NCBI RefSeq assembly: GCF_013409365.1
Contig: NZ_JACCBA010000001.1
Location: 7,130,001-7,194,000 of the forward strand
Origin: Actinomadura luteofluorescens
GTDB lineage: Bacteria > Actinomycetota > Actinomycetes > Streptosporangiales > Streptosporangiaceae
Reading direction: 5' to 3'
Length of the DNA: 64,000 nucleotides
Shown piece by piece: positions 42,260-50,272 of this stretch (positions are counted from its first letter, which is position 1; the number at the start of each line of letters is the position of its first letter). The notes beneath the pieces are model-generated. The model saw only the letters and a program-made list of their open reading frames with translations, was not told where the DNA came from and made no database searches. The translations under genes and the position numbers were made by a program.

Positions 42260-43315
42260 ATGAGCAGACTTTGGGGGGCGCTGGCGGAAGCGCTCTCCCT
42301 GATATGCGTATCAGCCGGAGCGGCGTACGCGACGCGGCTCTACCCCGAGCACTCGACGGTCGTGGTGGGTGCCCTCATCACGACCCTCGGCGCCGTCTTC
42401 TTCAGCCTGGCCACGCGTCTTCCGCGTGGCAGGGTGAGGCGACAGCGTGCCAAGGTCCGATGGAACCGGCGCCAGTGGAAGTGGGTACTCGTTCTGCTGA
42501 TACCCAGCATCTTCCAGGGGCAGATCCATCAGGCCGCGCTTGAGCGGGTGGACGTCGGAACCCTGATGACGGTCATGACCCTCGGGGCGCTCAGCCTGGC
42601 GACGTGGCGGCTGGTCTCGGCCCCGCGCAGGTCAGGCCGGTGGCTGCACGCCCTGTGGTTCGTGATCGGCCTGGTCGGCGTCGCGATGCTGACCAGGCCG
42701 TTCACCGGCGGGACCGGGGCCCTGGGCCTGGTCCTGACGGGCGTGGCCGCCCTCATCGGCGTCAACGGCACGATCGCCTCGGGAAAGCTGACCGAGATGG
42801 GCACGCTTCACCGGGTCGTCGAGCTCAACTGCTGGGCGGGCGCGTGCCTGATCGGGGTGCCGGTCCTCGTCCTGACCGACGAAGACTGGGTGACCTGGTC
42901 CGTGCTGTCGACCGTGGCGGTCACGTCGCTGCTGAACATGATCGCCAACAAGCTGCACGTCCGCGCCTTCGACCTCGTCCGGTCCGACGACGGGTTGATC
43001 AGCACGGTGAAGTGCGTCAACCCGGTGTTGGCGTGCCTCGTCGGCGTGGTCGTCGGGACCGGCGGGTCGCCGGGGCTCACCGGATGGATCGGTGCCGTGC
43101 TGGTGGTGGGGGCATCCCTCGCCGCCTTCCGGGCCTTCCACCGGCTGGGCCTGCACGCCGTGGCGCAGACCGTCAAGGGCGCCGTCTGGAAGGAGCCGCC
43201 TCCGGAGGCCGCTCCCAACGGCGGTGGCTGGGGCGGCATTTCGCCTTCCGGTGTCTGGCTTCGCAGTGTCTGGAAGCCGGACGACCACGGCCCGTGGAAG
43301 TACAAGTTCGCCTGA
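42260..43315 (+). CDS. EamA/DMT-superfamily transporter-like membrane protein
   Basis: A 351-aa protein with about ten membrane helices (VVVGALITTLGAVFFSLATR, WVLVLLIPSIFQGQIHQAAL, GWIGAVLVVGASLAAFRAFH) in the two-halves pattern of the drug/metabolite transporter superfamily. The C-terminal tail (GWGGISPSGVWLRSVWKPDD) is Trp-rich and unusual. An excellent ribosome site, AAAGGAGA, precedes the ATG. Substrate unknown; exact subfamily uncertain. Confidence 0.7.
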   Translation: MSRLWGALAEALSLICVSAGAAYATRLYPEHSTVVVGALITTLGAVFFSLATRLPRGRVRRQRAKVRWNRRQWKWVLVLLIPSIFQGQIHQAALERVDVGTLMTVMTLGALSLATWRLVSAPRRSGRWLHALWFVIGLVGVAMLTRPFTGGTGALGLVLTGVAALIGVNGTIASGKLTEMGTLHRVVELNCWAGACLIGVPVLVLTDEDWVTWSVLSTVAVTSLLNMIANKLHVRAFDLVRSDDGLISTVKCVNPVLACLVGVVVGTGGSPGLTGWIGAVLVVGASLAAFRAFHRLGLHAVAQTVKGAVWKEPPPEAAPNGGGWGGISPSGVWLRSVWKPDDHGPWKYKFA

Positions 43316-43368
43316 CGGCCTCATCGCCGCGTGGCCCTAACGATCCGTGACGCTCCGGGGTCGCGGAC

Positions 43369-43433
43369 GGCGTCACGCCCAGGCGTGACGCCACACCACT
43401 GACGGTGGAAGCGGGCTTGTCCCGCTTCCACCG
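43369..43433. terminator. Two successive hairpins between EamA-like and FtsX-type genes
   Basis: First, 11-bp arms GGCGTCACGCC/GGCGTGACGCC (43369-43392) with a 2-nt centre. Second, arms GGTGGAAGCGGG (43404-43415) and complement (43421-43432) with a CTTGT loop, followed by CTTTCT. The genes are convergent, so the pair can stop both. Confidence 0.75.
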
Positions 43434-43452
43434 CCTTTCTCCGGGTGGGCCG

Positions 43453-45750
43453 TCACTCCGACCGGAGGGCCGCCGCCGTCTTGATCCGGGACGCCCGGCC
43501 TGCCGGGATCAGTGCGCCGAGCAGGGCGATCGCGATGCCCGCCAGAACGGACAGCAGCATCAGCGGCCAGGGGAAGATCTCCAGGAGGCCGTAGGGGAGG
43601 ACGAGGCCGCCCGTGTCGGCCATGGCCGGCATCACCACATGGTGGGCGGCCAGGCCCAGCGGCAGTCCGATGAGCCCGCCGACCAGGCCGAGGACCGCCA
43701 TGGAGGCGAGCACGACCGTCAGGACCTGCCGCGGTGTCGCGCCCAGCGATTTCAGGACGCCGAAGTCGCGCGCCCGGTCCTTGGTGTTGAGGATCACCGT
43801 GTTGAACACCCCGAGCCCGGCGACCGTGGTCAGTCCCAGGGTCAGCAGGGTGAGGAGCCCGAGAAGGATCACCTGGCCGGATTCGATGCCTTCGGCGGCC
43901 GGCATGGCCCGGATCCCGTCCGCCTTGAGTGCGGCGACGTAGGTCTCCGGGGAGGTGCCGGGGGTGAGGGTGACCTCCAGAAGAGAGGTCACCATGCCGG
44001 GGCGCGGGCCGGAGGATTCCGGGGGCGCCGGCTTCTCGGGGCCGGTGAGCGAGGTGAGGGACGCCCAGTCCGTGATGACGGTGTCGCCACCGTCCACGAG
44101 CGCCGTCCCGACGATCCGCAGCGCGGCCTTCCTGCCGTCCGCGGTCACGACGACGGTGTCGCCGATCTTCTTGCCGCCGGTCTTCAGGAACGGGTCGCCC
44201 ACGACGGCCTCACCCGGCCCGCCGAGCCAGCGGCCGTGCACCATCCGGTAGCCGTGCCGGTCGGTGATGTCTCCCTGGTAGGCCTTGACCTGCACCGGCC
44301 GGTCGAACCCCGGCACGTGGACCTGCTCGAAGCGGGTGGCCGCGACCTTGGCGGTGCCGGTCCGCCCGGCCAGCGAGACCGGCCGGCCGCCCTCGACGGG
44401 GACCAGGACGTGGACGGTGTCGGTGAGTTCCGCGTCGGCGAGGTAGGCGCTGAGGGACCGGTTGAGGCCGGTGGCGAACGTCACCGCCGCCACGCCGAAC
44501 GCGACCGCGGTGACGGTCAGCGCGGTGCGACCCGGCCGGGTGAACGGCAGGCCGAGGCCCAGGCTGACCGGGCGCGGCAGCCGCGTCCGGGCCAGCGCCC
44601 GCTGCACCTTCAGGGCCCGGCCCCGCCGCGTCGCGGCGCCCGCGCTGACCGCGACCGCCGTCGGGATCCGCCCGGCCCGGACGGCGGGCACCAGCGCGGT
44701 GATGACGGCGACCGCGAGCACGCCCGTGAAGGCCAGTACGTCCACCCAGGGCGAGACGCCGCTGGCGGTGGGCAGGTCGAACGAGTCGCCCAGCGTGGTG
44801 GTGACCGTCCCGGCCAGGACGTTGCCCGCGGCGATCCCGATCAGGCTGCCCAGCACCCCGGGAATCGCGATCATCACAACGTAGACGCCGGTGACCTGCG
44901 CGGGGGTGAAGCCGAGGGACTTCAGGACGCCGATGTGCCGGAACCCCGACACGACGGCGCCGCTCACCACGTTGGCGATGACGAGCACCGCGACGAGCAG
45001 CCCGGCGATCCCGAACGCGATGAGGAACGGGATGACGGTCGTTCCGGCCTCGGTGGCCTGCTGCCGGGAGACGAGGTAGCTCTGGCTCGCGGTCGCCGGC
45101 AGCCCGGTGGTGACGGTGCCGGCCGGGGCGGCCGGGTCGGCGAGCCGGTAGAGCATCTGCAGGCCGTCCGGGGCGGTCAGCTGCCCGGGCGCCACCCACG
45201 CCTGGGAGGACCGGGTGATCGACCGGCCGATCCCGACGATGGTGAAGGCCCGCCCGTCGCTGAAGGTCACCTTTTTCCCGATCGGGTCGAACGGGAACCG
45301 CGCGTAGTCGGTGCCCAGCACGATCTCGCCGGGGCCGGTGGCCCAGCGGCCGCTCCTGAGCGCCAGGCGGTCGACCCGGTCGCCCGCGCGGCCGACCCGC
45401 TCGGTGACCGTGAAGGGGCCGGGTGGAAGCAGCCCCGGTCGCGTCCGGTCGCTCTCCTCCGGGACGTTGACGACCTGCGAGCGGTACGGGCCGCCCGCCG
45501 CCGTCACACCCGGCCGGCCCGCCGACGCCGCGACCTGCGCGGCCGTCGCCTTCGCGGGATCGTAGGAGACCGTCAGATGTGCGCCGTGCTGCCGCGAGAA
45601 CGCCTTGTCGTACGGGCCGTCCACGGTGGCGAGCAGGCCCAGCGCGAGCACGACCGTCCCGGTCGACACCAGCAGCACCAGCGTGATGATGGTCGTCTGC
45701 AGCCTGCGCCGCCGCACCGCGAACCGCGCGGCCTGCCACACCGCCTTCAC
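43453..45750 (-). CDS. FtsX-family ABC exporter permease
   Basis: A 765-aa MacB/FtsX-type permease with one N-terminal helix (TTIITLVLLVSTGTVVLALG), a large outside domain, a middle helix group (LIAFGIAGLLVAVLVIANVV), a second outside domain and a C-terminal group (LLGLLTLLTLGLTTVAGLGV, LMLLSVLAGIAIALLGALIP). Two FtsX core units are present (VSGFRHIGVLKSLGFTPAQV and ARDFGVLKSLGATPRQ). Such transporters export peptides or lipids. It overlaps the ATPase gene (ATGA). Confidence 0.9.
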   Translation of the reverse strand: MKAVWQAARFAVRRRRLQTTIITLVLLVSTGTVVLALGLLATVDGPYDKAFSRQHGAHLTVSYDPAKATAAQVAASAGRPGVTAAGGPYRSQVVNVPEESDRTRPGLLPPGPFTVTERVGRAGDRVDRLALRSGRWATGPGEIVLGTDYARFPFDPIGKKVTFSDGRAFTIVGIGRSITRSSQAWVAPGQLTAPDGLQMLYRLADPAAPAGTVTTGLPATASQSYLVSRQQATEAGTTVIPFLIAFGIAGLLVAVLVIANVVSGAVVSGFRHIGVLKSLGFTPAQVTGVYVVMIAIPGVLGSLIGIAAGNVLAGTVTTTLGDSFDLPTASGVSPWVDVLAFTGVLAVAVITALVPAVRAGRIPTAVAVSAGAATRRGRALKVQRALARTRLPRPVSLGLGLPFTRPGRTALTVTAVAFGVAAVTFATGLNRSLSAYLADAELTDTVHVLVPVEGGRPVSLAGRTGTAKVAATRFEQVHVPGFDRPVQVKAYQGDITDRHGYRMVHGRWLGGPGEAVVGDPFLKTGGKKIGDTVVVTADGRKAALRIVGTALVDGGDTVITDWASLTSLTGPEKPAPPESSGPRPGMVTSLLEVTLTPGTSPETYVAALKADGIRAMPAAEGIESGQVILLGLLTLLTLGLTTVAGLGVFNTVILNTKDRARDFGVLKSLGATPRQVLTVVLASMAVLGLVGGLIGLPLGLAAHHVVMPAMADTGGLVLPYGLLEIFPWPLMLLSVLAGIAIALLGALIPAGRASRIKTAAALRSE

Positions 45751-46421
45751 CGGGTCACCTCGGCGGCCACGCGGCCGTCCTCGAACGCCACGACCCGGTC
45801 GGCGACCCGGGTCGCGAGCCGCTCGTCGTGAGTGACGATGAGCAGGGTCTGGCCGATCTGGTTGAGGTCCAGCAGCAGGTCCATGACCTGTTCGCCGGCC
45901 CGCGAGTCGAGCGCGCCGGTCGGCTCGTCGGCCAGCAGCAGCGCGGGCCGGTTCATCAGCGCGCGGGCGACGCCGACCCGCTGCCGCTCCCCGCCCGACA
46001 GCACCACCGGGTAGGCGTTGCGGCGATCGGCGATGCCGAGCTCGTCGAGCAGCTCCATCGCCCGGGCCTGCGCCTGCTTTCGCGAGGTGCCGAGCAGCTG
46101 GGCGGCCAGCATCACGTTCTCCAGCACCGGCAGGTCGTCGAGCAGGTTGAAGAACTGGAAGACCATGCCGATGCGGCGGCGCCGGTAACGGGCCAGCTCG
46201 GCCTCGCCCATGCCCGTGATGTCCTCGCCGCGCACCACGACCGTGCCCGAGGTGGGCCGGTCCAGGCCGGCGATCATGTTGAGGAGGGTCGACTTGCCCG
46301 ACCCCGACGGGCCCATCACCGCGACGGCCTCACCGGCCTGGATGTCGAGGCTCACCCCGGCGAGCGCGGCGGTCTCGCCGTACTCCTTGCGTACGTCCAT
46401 CAGCTGGACCATCAGCTCCAT
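45747..46421 (-). CDS. LolD/MacB-type ABC ATPase
   Basis: A 224-aa ATPase with Walker [12 protein letters not shown], the LolD-type [20 protein letters not shown], signature [16 protein letters not shown], Walker [13 protein letters not shown] and VTHDERLA. It powers the FtsX-type permease in the same operon. ATG 46421 chosen (MELMVQL); 46412 is an alternative. Confidence 0.92.
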   Translation of the reverse strand: MELMVQLMDVRKEYGETAALAGVSLDIQAGEAVAVMGPSGSGKSTLLNMIAGLDRPTSGTVVVRGEDITGMGEAELARYRRRRIGMVFQFFNLLDDLPVLENVMLAAQLLGTSRKQAQARAMELLDELGIADRRNAYPVVLSGGERQRVGVARALMNRPALLLADEPTGALDSRAGEQVMDLLLDLNQIGQTLLIVTHDERLATRVADRVVAFEDGRVAAEVTR

Positions 46422-46560
46422 GGCGGTGACGGTACGAGCCGCGCCCCCGCCCGCGCGTCGGGTCCGGGATGTATTCACGGGGCGGGGTCAACCGAGGGAT
46501 GTACGGCCGTGAACCGCCAGAATGATGCGTTCCGTCCGCGCAGGGCGGCAGGATGGGCGG

Positions 46561-47337
46561 ATGCTGCCCGCGTGGCTCGTGCCCCTCCTCGCCGCGGTCC
46601 CGTGCACCTGGGCTCTGTGGGAGCGGCGCAGGCGCCGCTCCGAGCTCGGGGCGCGCACCTGGCTGCTGGAACGTGAACGCGAGGCCGCCGCGCGCCGGGC
46701 CGTCGAGGAGGAGCGGGCCCGGGTGGCCCGGGACCTGCACGACATCGTCAGCCACAGCGTCAGCGTCATGGTCGTCCAGGCGGGCGCGGCCCGGCACGGC
46801 GTCGACGGCGAGGCCGAGGACGCGCTGCTGGCCGTCGAGCGGACCGGCCGTGAGGCGATGACCGAGCTGCGGAACCTGCTCGGGGTGCTCGCGCCCGCCC
46901 CGGACGGCGACGGTGAGGCGTTCGCCCCGCAGCCGTCGCTGGCGCACCTCGGGACCCTGGTCGACCGGATCGCGTTCGCGGGCCTGCCCGTCGATGTGCG
47001 GGTGACCGGCGAACCGTGCCCGCTGCCCGCCGGGATCGACGCGACCGGCTACCGCATCGTCCAGGAGGCGCTCACCAACGCGCTGAAACACGGCACCGCC
47101 GGAGCGACGGCGGAGGTGACGGTGAGCTACGGGACGCGGAACCTGCGGCTGGAGGTCCTCAACACCGGCCCGAGCGTCCTCACCGGGACGGGCCCCGCCC
47201 CGCCCGGCGACAAGGGCGGCCGGGGCCTGGCCGGGCTGCGCGAACGGGTCGCGGTGTACGGCGGCGACCTCGACGCGCGGCGGCGGCTGGGCGGCGGCTA
47301 CCGGGTGCGGGCGCGGATCCCCCTGGAGCGGCCGTGA
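46561..47337 (+). CDS. HisKA_3-type histidine kinase with one membrane helix
   Basis: A 258-aa kinase with a short N-terminal helix (LPAWLVPLLAAVPCTWALW), phosphorylation helix RARVARDLHDIVSHSVSVM and an HATPase domain (IVQEALTNALKHGTAG, GGRGLAGLRERVAVYGG). Almost no sensor domain is present, so it probably senses through the membrane or the neighbouring exporter. It is divergent from the ABC exporter, a layout common for peptide-antibiotic detection. ATG 46561 chosen; an upstream ATG at 46522 adds an unlikely tail. Confidence 0.9.
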   Translation: MLPAWLVPLLAAVPCTWALWERRRRRSELGARTWLLEREREAAARRAVEEERARVARDLHDIVSHSVSVMVVQAGAARHGVDGEAEDALLAVERTGREAMTELRNLLGVLAPAPDGDGEAFAPQPSLAHLGTLVDRIAFAGLPVDVRVTGEPCPLPAGIDATGYRIVQEALTNALKHGTAGATAEVTVSYGTRNLRLEVLNTGPSVLTGTGPAPPGDKGGRGLAGLRERVAVYGGDLDARRRLGGGYRVRARIPLERP

Positions 47338-47981
47338 CGCGGGTCCTGATCGCCGACGACCAGACACTGGTGCGCGGCGGATTCCGGATGATCCTCAGCA
47401 GGTCGGGGATCGAGGTCGTCGGTGAGGCCGCCGACGGCCTGGAGGCGGTGGCCGCCGCGCGGCGCCTGCGCCCGGACGTGGTGCTGATGGACATCCGGAT
47501 GCCCGGGATGGACGGCCTGGAGGCCACCCGCCGCGTCCTCGCCGACGATCCCACGTGCCGCGTACTGATCCTGACGACCTTCGACCTCGACCGGTACGTG
47601 TACTCCGCGCTCGCCGCCGGCGCCAGCGGCTTCCTGCTGAAGGACGTCACCCCCGAACACCTGGTGGCGTCGGTGAAGCTGATCGAGACGGGCGACGCCC
47701 TGCTGGCCCCCTCCATCACCCGCCGCCTGGTCGAGCGCTTCGCCCGCCCCGCCCCGGCGCCCCAGGGCCTGGACGTCCTGACCCCGCGCGAGAAAGAAGT
47801 GCTCCGCCTGGTAGGCGGCGGCCTCTCCAACACCGAACTGGCCGCCCACCTCCACCTAAGCGAGGCAACGGTCAAAACCCACGTAACCCGCATCTTCGCC
47901 AAACTAGGCCTACGCGACCGAGCCCAGGCAGTAGTAGTCGCCTACGAATCAGGCCTGGTAACCCCGGGCACCCCCGACTGA
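47334..47981 (+). CDS. NarL/LuxR-family response regulator with codon-usage shift
   Basis: A 215-aa regulator: receiver (VLIADDQTLVRGGF, Asp in VVLMDIRMPGMDG, Lys in GFLLKDVT) and LuxR domain (LTPREKEVLRLVGGGLSNTE, VKTHVTRIFAKLGLRD). The GTG start overlaps the kinase stop. From about position 47800 to the end, third codon positions switch to A (CTA, GTA, GCA, AAA, GAA), strikingly unlike the rest of the gene and its neighbours, while the protein stays canonical. Confidence 0.92.
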   Translation: MTRVLIADDQTLVRGGFRMILSRSGIEVVGEAADGLEAVAAARRLRPDVVLMDIRMPGMDGLEATRRVLADDPTCRVLILTTFDLDRYVYSALAAGASGFLLKDVTPEHLVASVKLIETGDALLAPSITRRLVERFARPAPAPQGLDVLTPREKEVLRLVGGGLSNTELAAHLHLSEATVKTHVTRIFAKLGLRDRAQAVVVAYESGLVTPGTPD

Positions 47982-48137
47982 CAGCCCGGCCGACCATGCG
48001 GACCTGCAACGGTCATATCTCGACGGCAATGAGGGCCAGGACCACGGGTCGCTCCCGACTCCGGGGCCCGGACCAGGAACCGGCGAATTGGGCTGTCTGG
48101 AAGGCAAGTCTCTGCGGGCCTCGGTAGGCAGCAAAGA

Positions 48138-48166
48138 GCGGCGGGAGGGGATTCCCCTCCCGCCGC
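48138..48166. terminator. Strong terminator hairpin
   Basis: Perfect 13-bp arms GCGGCGGGAGGGG (48138-48150) and complement (48154-48166), 3-nt loop; read leftward it is followed by CTCTTTG. It most likely ends the two micro-ORFs and perhaps also the response-regulator transcript. The 47982-48237 gap otherwise shows nothing clear. Confidence 0.8.
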
Positions 48167-48237
48167 CCTGTGTAACTCACTTATGCCCGGAGGCTTAGAC
48201 CGTCATCGGCGAGGAGTTGTGCGCTCCCCGCCAGGGT

Positions 48238-48309
48238 TCAGTCGTCGTCGTCGTCCGAGCCGCTGCCGCAGATCGGACAGTTGTACCGTTCGCAGTCGCA
48301 GTCAGCCAT
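48238..48309 (-). CDS. Cys-rich 23-aa microprotein
   Basis: Encodes MADCDCERYNCPICG followed by a short Ser/Gly turn and five Asp. Four Cys (CxC, CxxC) could bind one metal ion. It starts 11 bp after the stop of the 46-aa ORF, in the same direction, with GGGGCG upstream. It is followed by a terminator. Very short, so coding status rests on the ribosome site, Cys pattern and tandem arrangement. Confidence 0.45.
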   Translation of the reverse strand: MADCDCERYNCPICGSGSDDDDD

Positions 48310-48320
48310 GGGTCGCGCCC

Positions 48321-48461
48321 CTACTGCTGGTCCGACTGCTTCTGCTGGTCCTGGGGACCGGAACGGTAGGCGTCGCTCGACTCCTCTTCGATGCCAACCG
48401 TCTTGTTCGCCTCAGACTGGTGGGCAGTGCCCTCGGCCCACTTGTCTCGCTTGTCAGCCAT
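48321..48461 (-). CDS. Hydrophilic 46-aa protein
   Basis: Starts MADKRDKWAEGTAHQSEA and ends in a Gln/Ser-rich stretch (DAYRSGPQDQQKQSDQQ). Very polar, no hydrophobic core, likely disordered. AAAGGAAAGG precedes the ATG at good spacing. It is followed at once by the Cys-rich 23-aa ORF. Both begin with Met-Ala-Asp. No homologue recognised. Confidence 0.5.
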   Translation of the reverse strand: MADKRDKWAEGTAHQSEANKTVGIEEESSDAYRSGPQDQQKQSDQQ

Positions 48462-48865
48462 CGGTTGCGCCTTTCCTTTGGGTTGACGGCTCCCTTGTGG
48501 ATGCCGCCTCATAAAGAACAGTGCCGAGATCCTGGTCCTGGCAACTCGCGTCGCACGGACCGGCGCGCTGCCAGCCGGGCCGGGCGTGCGGCCTGGGGGC
48601 CGCTCCCCGCCCGGATGGCCGCGCGCTGCCAGCCGCTAGAACGCCGATCAGGAGCCCGTGAGCACCTGGCGAGACCGCCAGGTCTGGCGGAGACGTCCGC
48701 CAGACGTCCCCGGGGAGGTCTTGGGGGGCGCGCGCAAGACGTCCCGTCTGGACCTCCTGTGCCCGAAACGGTGAAACACATCGCCCGTGCCTCAGCACGG
48801 GGAGCCAGCCCCAAATGGGGCAGTGCCTGTCGCCCAGCGCTAGCACTCACACCAAAGGAGAAGTC
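48462..48865. other. 404-bp gene-free region with tandem hairpins
   Basis: No convincing gene on either strand. Two adjacent perfect stem-loops stand out: CCTGGCG/CGCCAGG (48665-48682) and TCTGGCGGA/TCCGCCAGA (48683-48704), followed by repeats of GACGTCC. They could be a leader or small RNA for the downstream membrane protein, or a terminator pair. Promoters for the micro-ORFs (leftward) and the membrane protein (rightward) must also be here. Confidence 0.5.
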
Positions 48866-49189
48866 ATGAAGAGCGTCACCACCAACAACGCCCTGAGCAA
48901 CGGCTTCCGCCGACTGTGGGACCGAACGAAGCGCGACCTCGCGGTCATCGTTTCCGGAAGCGTCGCCGGCGCCCTTGTCCTCGCCTCGGACGATCACCAC
49001 TTGCTGGCGGGGCTCGCCATCGGGCTTGGCTCCATCGGCCTCGGAGCCAGTCTTGTCGGCCTTGTCGCCGACGGCACTATCTTCGGTGTCCCGGGCAGTC
49101 TCATCTGTGTCCTGGGCTTTATCTCAGTCATCTGCGCCTTCGCCATCATCGTCGGAGCCCTGGTCTACGACCTGGTCTACGGCGACTGA
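48866..49189 (+). CDS. Small membrane protein (107 aa)
   Basis: A short basic N-terminus (LSNGFRRLWDRTKRD) then three hydrophobic segments (LAVIVSGSVAGALVLAS, LLAGLAIGLGSIGLGASLVG, LICVLGFISVICAFAIIVGA) and an acidic end (YDLVYGD). AAAGGAGAAG precedes the ATG. GC content is lower than in core genes. No family recognised; it is followed by an ideal intrinsic terminator, so it is a single-gene transcript. Confidence 0.75.
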   Translation: MKSVTTNNALSNGFRRLWDRTKRDLAVIVSGSVAGALVLASDDHHLLAGLAIGLGSIGLGASLVGLVADGTIFGVPGSLICVLGFISVICAFAIIVGALVYDLVYGD

Positions 49190-49261
49190 CTGCGCCATCG
49201 GGGCGGTGTCCGTGTACGCCACCGCCGGTTGGTCAGCTCTCACCCGGCGGAACCAACCGCG

Positions 49262-49292
49262 AGGACCCGGTACCACCGGGTCCTTGTTCTTT
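49262..49292 (+). terminator. Intrinsic terminator of the small membrane protein
   Basis: Perfect arms AGGACCCGGT (49262-49271) and ACCGGGTCCT (49275-49284), 3-nt loop, followed by TGTTCTTT: a textbook rho-independent signal. Confidence 0.9.
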
Positions 49293-49334
49293 GTGTGGCC
49301 GGCATGGGCGATTGCTATGGAGTGAGAGTCCCGC

Positions 49335-49902
49335 GCGGTCACCTGCCTGACCCGGTTCGCCCGGCAACGGCTGATCTACGGACTGCGCACCGTCGCTCCG
49401 CTTCTCACCGCGCCCGCCGGGGTGCGTGATGAGCTGGAACTGCGGCACCGCGGCGTCAAGATGGAGCACCCCTTCGTGGCCGAGGTGCTGCTGGCCGGCC
49501 GGGGGCGCCGAGACGTCCCGCGGGCCGCGTTCGACGACGGGGACCCGGATCCGTCTGGACCTGGGCGTGCGGGTCGTGGAGCTTCTGCGGGTCGCCGTCA
49601 CCGACTCGGCTTCGGCGACGCCGAGTCCGTCCGTCCGCTTCGAGGGGACCGCGCTGCTGGTCGGCCCCGCGCTGATCGGCCGTCGCCAGAGCATCCTCCT
49701 GACCTGCCTGCTGGAGGACGAGCCGTCGCCGGTGAGTTGCTCGGCCCCCCTTCCCAACGCCCGTGTCACTCGGGCCCGGACCCGCGACGTGGACCCTGTG
49801 CTCCGCGAGGAAATAAAGATCATGATGTTCGCGGTGCCGGTGATGGCCTACGTGTTCGTGTTCCTCTTCCCGCTGCGCCTATCGGGCGTGATCAGCGGAT
49901 GA
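49335..49902 (+). pseudogene. Frameshifted, start-less membrane protein gene
   Basis: In one frame: RQRLIYGLRTVAPLLTA, then MEHPFVAEVLLAGRGRRDVP and AAFDDGDP. Near 49547 the reading must shift to another frame to continue as IRLDLGVRVVELLRVA, EGTALLVGPALIGRRQSILL and a C-terminal helix (MMFAVPVMAYVFVFLFPLRL). The joined protein resembles an uncharacterised actinomycete family (GRRDI..AFD..PI..DLG, then GPxLIGRRQ). One extra G explains the shift; a TGA at 49323 and no good start codon indicate the 5' end is also lost. Confidence 0.55.
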
Positions 49903-50073
49903 TCAGATGCTCTCGCTGATCCCGCCGAGTCGTTCGACGTCCTCGGCCGGGGTGTCGGTCAGGAGGCAGACGCTGGAGGCGGCCGACCCGTCAAGCTTGC
50001 GAAGGTTGTCGAGCATGGCTTGACGCATCTCCTCACGGCGGGACGCCAGGCAGGCCCGGACAGCCTCATCCAC
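49903..50073 (-). CDS. 56-aa ORF coupled to DUF397 gene
   Basis: Begins VDEAVRACLASRREEMRQAM and ends VCLLTDTPAEDVERLGGISE plus two residues; the first half is helical and charged, resembling the C-terminal part of small antitoxins. The GTG at 50073 overlaps the DUF397 stop by 8 bp, so it can be translated by re-initiation. A TGA precedes it in frame. It may be a third member of the Scr1/DUF397 module or a remnant. Confidence 0.4.
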   Translation of the reverse strand: MDEAVRACLASRREEMRQAMLDNLRKLDGSAASSVCLLTDTPAEDVERLGGISESI

Positions 50074-50272
50074 CAGACGGCTGTGATGCCAGATGGGTCA
50101 GGAGGCTGGTGAAGTGTTGGCGGGTGAGGGTGAGGTGTCCGGCGGTGGGGTTCTTGCTGTCGCGGATGCCGATGAGGCCGATGAGATCGGCGACCTCGAC
50201 GCAGTTGTTTTCGACACCGCCGCTGTGGGTGCTCTTGCGCCAGCGAGTGTGAGGCGACACGGGGATGCTCAT
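50066..50272 (-). CDS. DUF397 domain protein
   Basis: A 68-aa protein with the DUF397 core WRKSTHSGGVENNCVEVAD, IGIRDSKNP and a final LTLTRQHFTSLLTHLA. DUF397 proteins pair with XRE-type Scr1 regulators in a toxin-antitoxin-like or developmental switch (known for Streptomyces Scr1/Scr2). Its ATG overlaps the regulator stop (ATGA). Confidence 0.9.
   Translation of the reverse strand: MSIPVSPHTRWRKSTHSGGVENNCVEVADLIGLIGIRDSKNPTAGHLTLTRQHFTSLLTHLASQPSGG

Noticed and set aside
43405..45831. An 808-codon plus-strand open frame
   Set aside because: Antisense to the FtsX-type permease; repetitive Gly/Arg/Asp composition.
48238..48461. A complete RiPP cluster around the Cys-rich micro-ORF
   Set aside because: No modifying enzyme, protease or dedicated exporter is adjacent; only the tiny ORFs themselves can be supported.
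48183..48869. A 228-codon plus-strand open frame over the micro-ORFs
   Set aside because: Includes perfect terminator-like hairpins and has no protein-like pattern; the minus-strand micro-ORFs have ribosome sites instead.
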